This document shows, one piece after another, positions 23,284-24,239 of a stretch of 24,239 bases of DNA (position 1 is its first letter; each line of letters starts with the position of its first letter). The notes under the pieces were generated by a model. It saw only the letters and a program-made list of their open reading frames with translations, had not been told where the DNA came from and did no database searches. Source of the DNA: an uncultured Chitinophagaceae bacterium (lineage in GTDB: Bacteria > Bacteroidota > Bacteroidia > Chitinophagales > Chitinophagaceae); assembly GCA_934502905.1 (NCBI GenBank), contig CAKSVK010000035.1, positions 1-24,239 on the forward strand, in the 5' to 3' direction. A program made the translations under genes and the position numbers.

Positions 23284-24239
23284 ATGGGTTTATTTGAAAA
23301 ACGAGTTAATTACAAACCATTTGAGTACCCTGAGGTCCTGAAGTTCACCGAAGCTATCAACAAATCATTTTGGGTACATTCTGAAGTTGATTTTACTGCT
23401 GATACGCAGGATTTTCATTCACACCTGACACCGGAAGAAAGAAATGCCGTAAAAAGAGCCTTGCTGGCAATAGCCCAGATAGAAGTGGCTGTAAAGTCAT
23501 TCTGGGGGAACCTGTACAATCATTTGCCCAAACCCGAGTTAAACGGACTGGGCTCCACTTTTGCCGAATGTGAGTTCCGGCATTCCGAAGCGTATTCCCG
23601 CCTGGTGGAAGTGCTGGGGTATAACGATGAGTTCCAGAAGCTGATCGAGGTGCCGATCATTAAGGAACGGATCCAGTACCTGTCATCCGTGCTGGCCAAC
23701 ACAAAATCCAACGACAAAAAGGAATACAGCATTGCATTGATCCTTTTTACCATTCTTATAGAAAATGTTTCCCTGTTCAGCCAGTTTGCCATTATTCTTT
23801 CCTTCACCCGCTTTAAAGGGTGGATGAAAAATGTAAGCAACATCATTGCCTGGACATCAGTTGATGAGCAGATCCATGCCAATGCCGGCATTTACCTGAT
23901 CAATAAAATAAAAGAGGAGTACCCTGAAGTGCTGGATGGCGATACCCTGTCACGCATTACGGATATGGTGAAGCAGTCGGTGGAAATAGAAGAGAAGATA
24001 CTGGACTGGATCTTTGAAGCGGGTGACATCGACCTGATTCAGAAAGAAGACCTGGTCAACTTTATCAAATTCAGGGTGGATGAAAGCCTGAATAAGATAG
24101 AACTGCCCTCTCAATACTTTATCAGCTCCGAGCAATACCGGCCGATGAAATGGTTTGAAGAAGAAGTATTTGCCAACAGCCTGGACGACTTCTTTGCCAA
24201 ACGCCCGGTAGACTATACCAAGCACGATAAGAGCATTAC
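23284..24239 (+). CDS. nrdB: Ribonucleotide reductase small subunit, 3' end outside window
   Basis: 318 residues are visible from ATG 23284 with no stop, close to the full ~325 of the family. It generates the radical-initiating metal cofactor used by the large subunit to reduce ribonucleotides. Ligand positions visible: E67 ('AQIEVAVKSFW'), E97 and H100 ('ECEFRHSEAY'), E160 ('TILIENVSLF'), E195 and H198 ('SVDEQIHANAG'); the tyrosine next to the cluster is Y104. The first ligand is Glu where class Ia/Ib enzymes have Asp, and K71 sits one turn later. This fits class Id (dimanganese, as in Flavobacterium johnsoniae) better than class Ia. The ordinary start is 'MGLFEKRVNYKPFEYPEV'; there is no N-terminal ATP-cone. 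The large subunit gene is expected downstream. Confidence 0.93.
   Translation, partial: MGLFEKRVNYKPFEYPEVLKFTEAINKSFWVHSEVDFTADTQDFHSHLTPEERNAVKRALLAIAQIEVAVKSFWGNLYNHLPKPELNGLGSTFAECEFRHSEAYSRLVEVLGYNDEFQKLIEVPIIKERIQYLSSVLANTKSNDKKEYSIALILFTILIENVSLFSQFAIILSFTRFKGWMKNVSNIIAWTSVDEQIHANAGIYLINKIKEEYPEVLDGDTLSRITDMVKQSVEIEEKILDWIFEAGDIDLIQKEDLVNFIKFRVDESLNKIELPSQYFISSEQYRPMKWFEEEVFANSLDDFFAKRPVDYTKHDKSI

Overview
The window looks like a chromosomal segment of a Bacteroidota bacterium, most likely Chitinophagaceae or a close relative. Evidence: a type IX secretion C-terminal sorting domain; several TAnnTTTG promoter elements and no convincing Shine-Dalgarno sites; proteins typical of the group (YfhO-type membrane protein, DUF420 protein, long LspA with an insertion, S9/DPP-IV peptidase, GH30 lipoprotein); and heptamer and CGCnGAT interspersed repeats in the gaps. 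No phage, IS, CRISPR, tRNA or rRNA was found. The first and last genes run off the window.

Layout. 1-2445 (+) is the 3' part of an AsmA-like protein, followed by a gap with two hairpins and a T-run. 2901-4827 (+) holds a small T9SS-sorted protein, then a SCO family copper/thiol protein and a DUF420 membrane protein 9 nt apart; this pair fits cytochrome oxidase assembly. A hairpin at 4867-4890 separates them from a convergent small exported protein (4959-5276, -). 5277-5770 is a repeat-rich gap that runs into the 3' end of a glycosyltransferase (5771-6904, -), which lies 9 nt downstream of a YfhO-type membrane protein (6914-9409, -). Divergent from that pair is a YhhQ-type queuosine precursor transporter (about 9559-10335, +), followed by a GH30 lipoprotein (10388-11824, +), a possible 57-residue gene or gene remnant (11856-12029, +), a DUF4198-like periplasmic protein (12110-12811, -), an S9 peptidase (13099-15417, -) and a small VanZ-like membrane protein directly abutting it (15418-15687, -). 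An inverted-repeat element (15760-15874) lies in the divergent gap before a large lipoprotein with an N-terminal beta-propeller and a C-terminal helical domain (16104-18314, +) that I cannot assign to a named enzyme family.

18315-19129 is the longest gap. It contains several hairpins and three very short ORFs, and ends in four consecutive hairpins with a T8 tract, which looks like a structured RNA. Then come lspA (19130-19807, -), divergent from a group made of a 118-residue membrane protein (20001-20357), a SulP anion transporter (20504-22150) and a beta-carbonic anhydrase (22164-22799). The last two probably form a bicarbonate/CO2 module. After another hairpin-rich gap, nrdB (23284-end) begins; its metal ligands suggest a class Id, manganese-type ribonucleotide reductase rather than class Ia.

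The features most worth a second look are the composite repeat region 5532-5794 (two heptamer tracts flanking twin hairpins, with the glycosyltransferase stop codon inside a tract), the four-hairpin RNA candidate at 18861-18998, the mirror-spaced inverted repeat at 15760-15874, the unassigned propeller/toroid lipoprotein, and the class Id-like NrdB.
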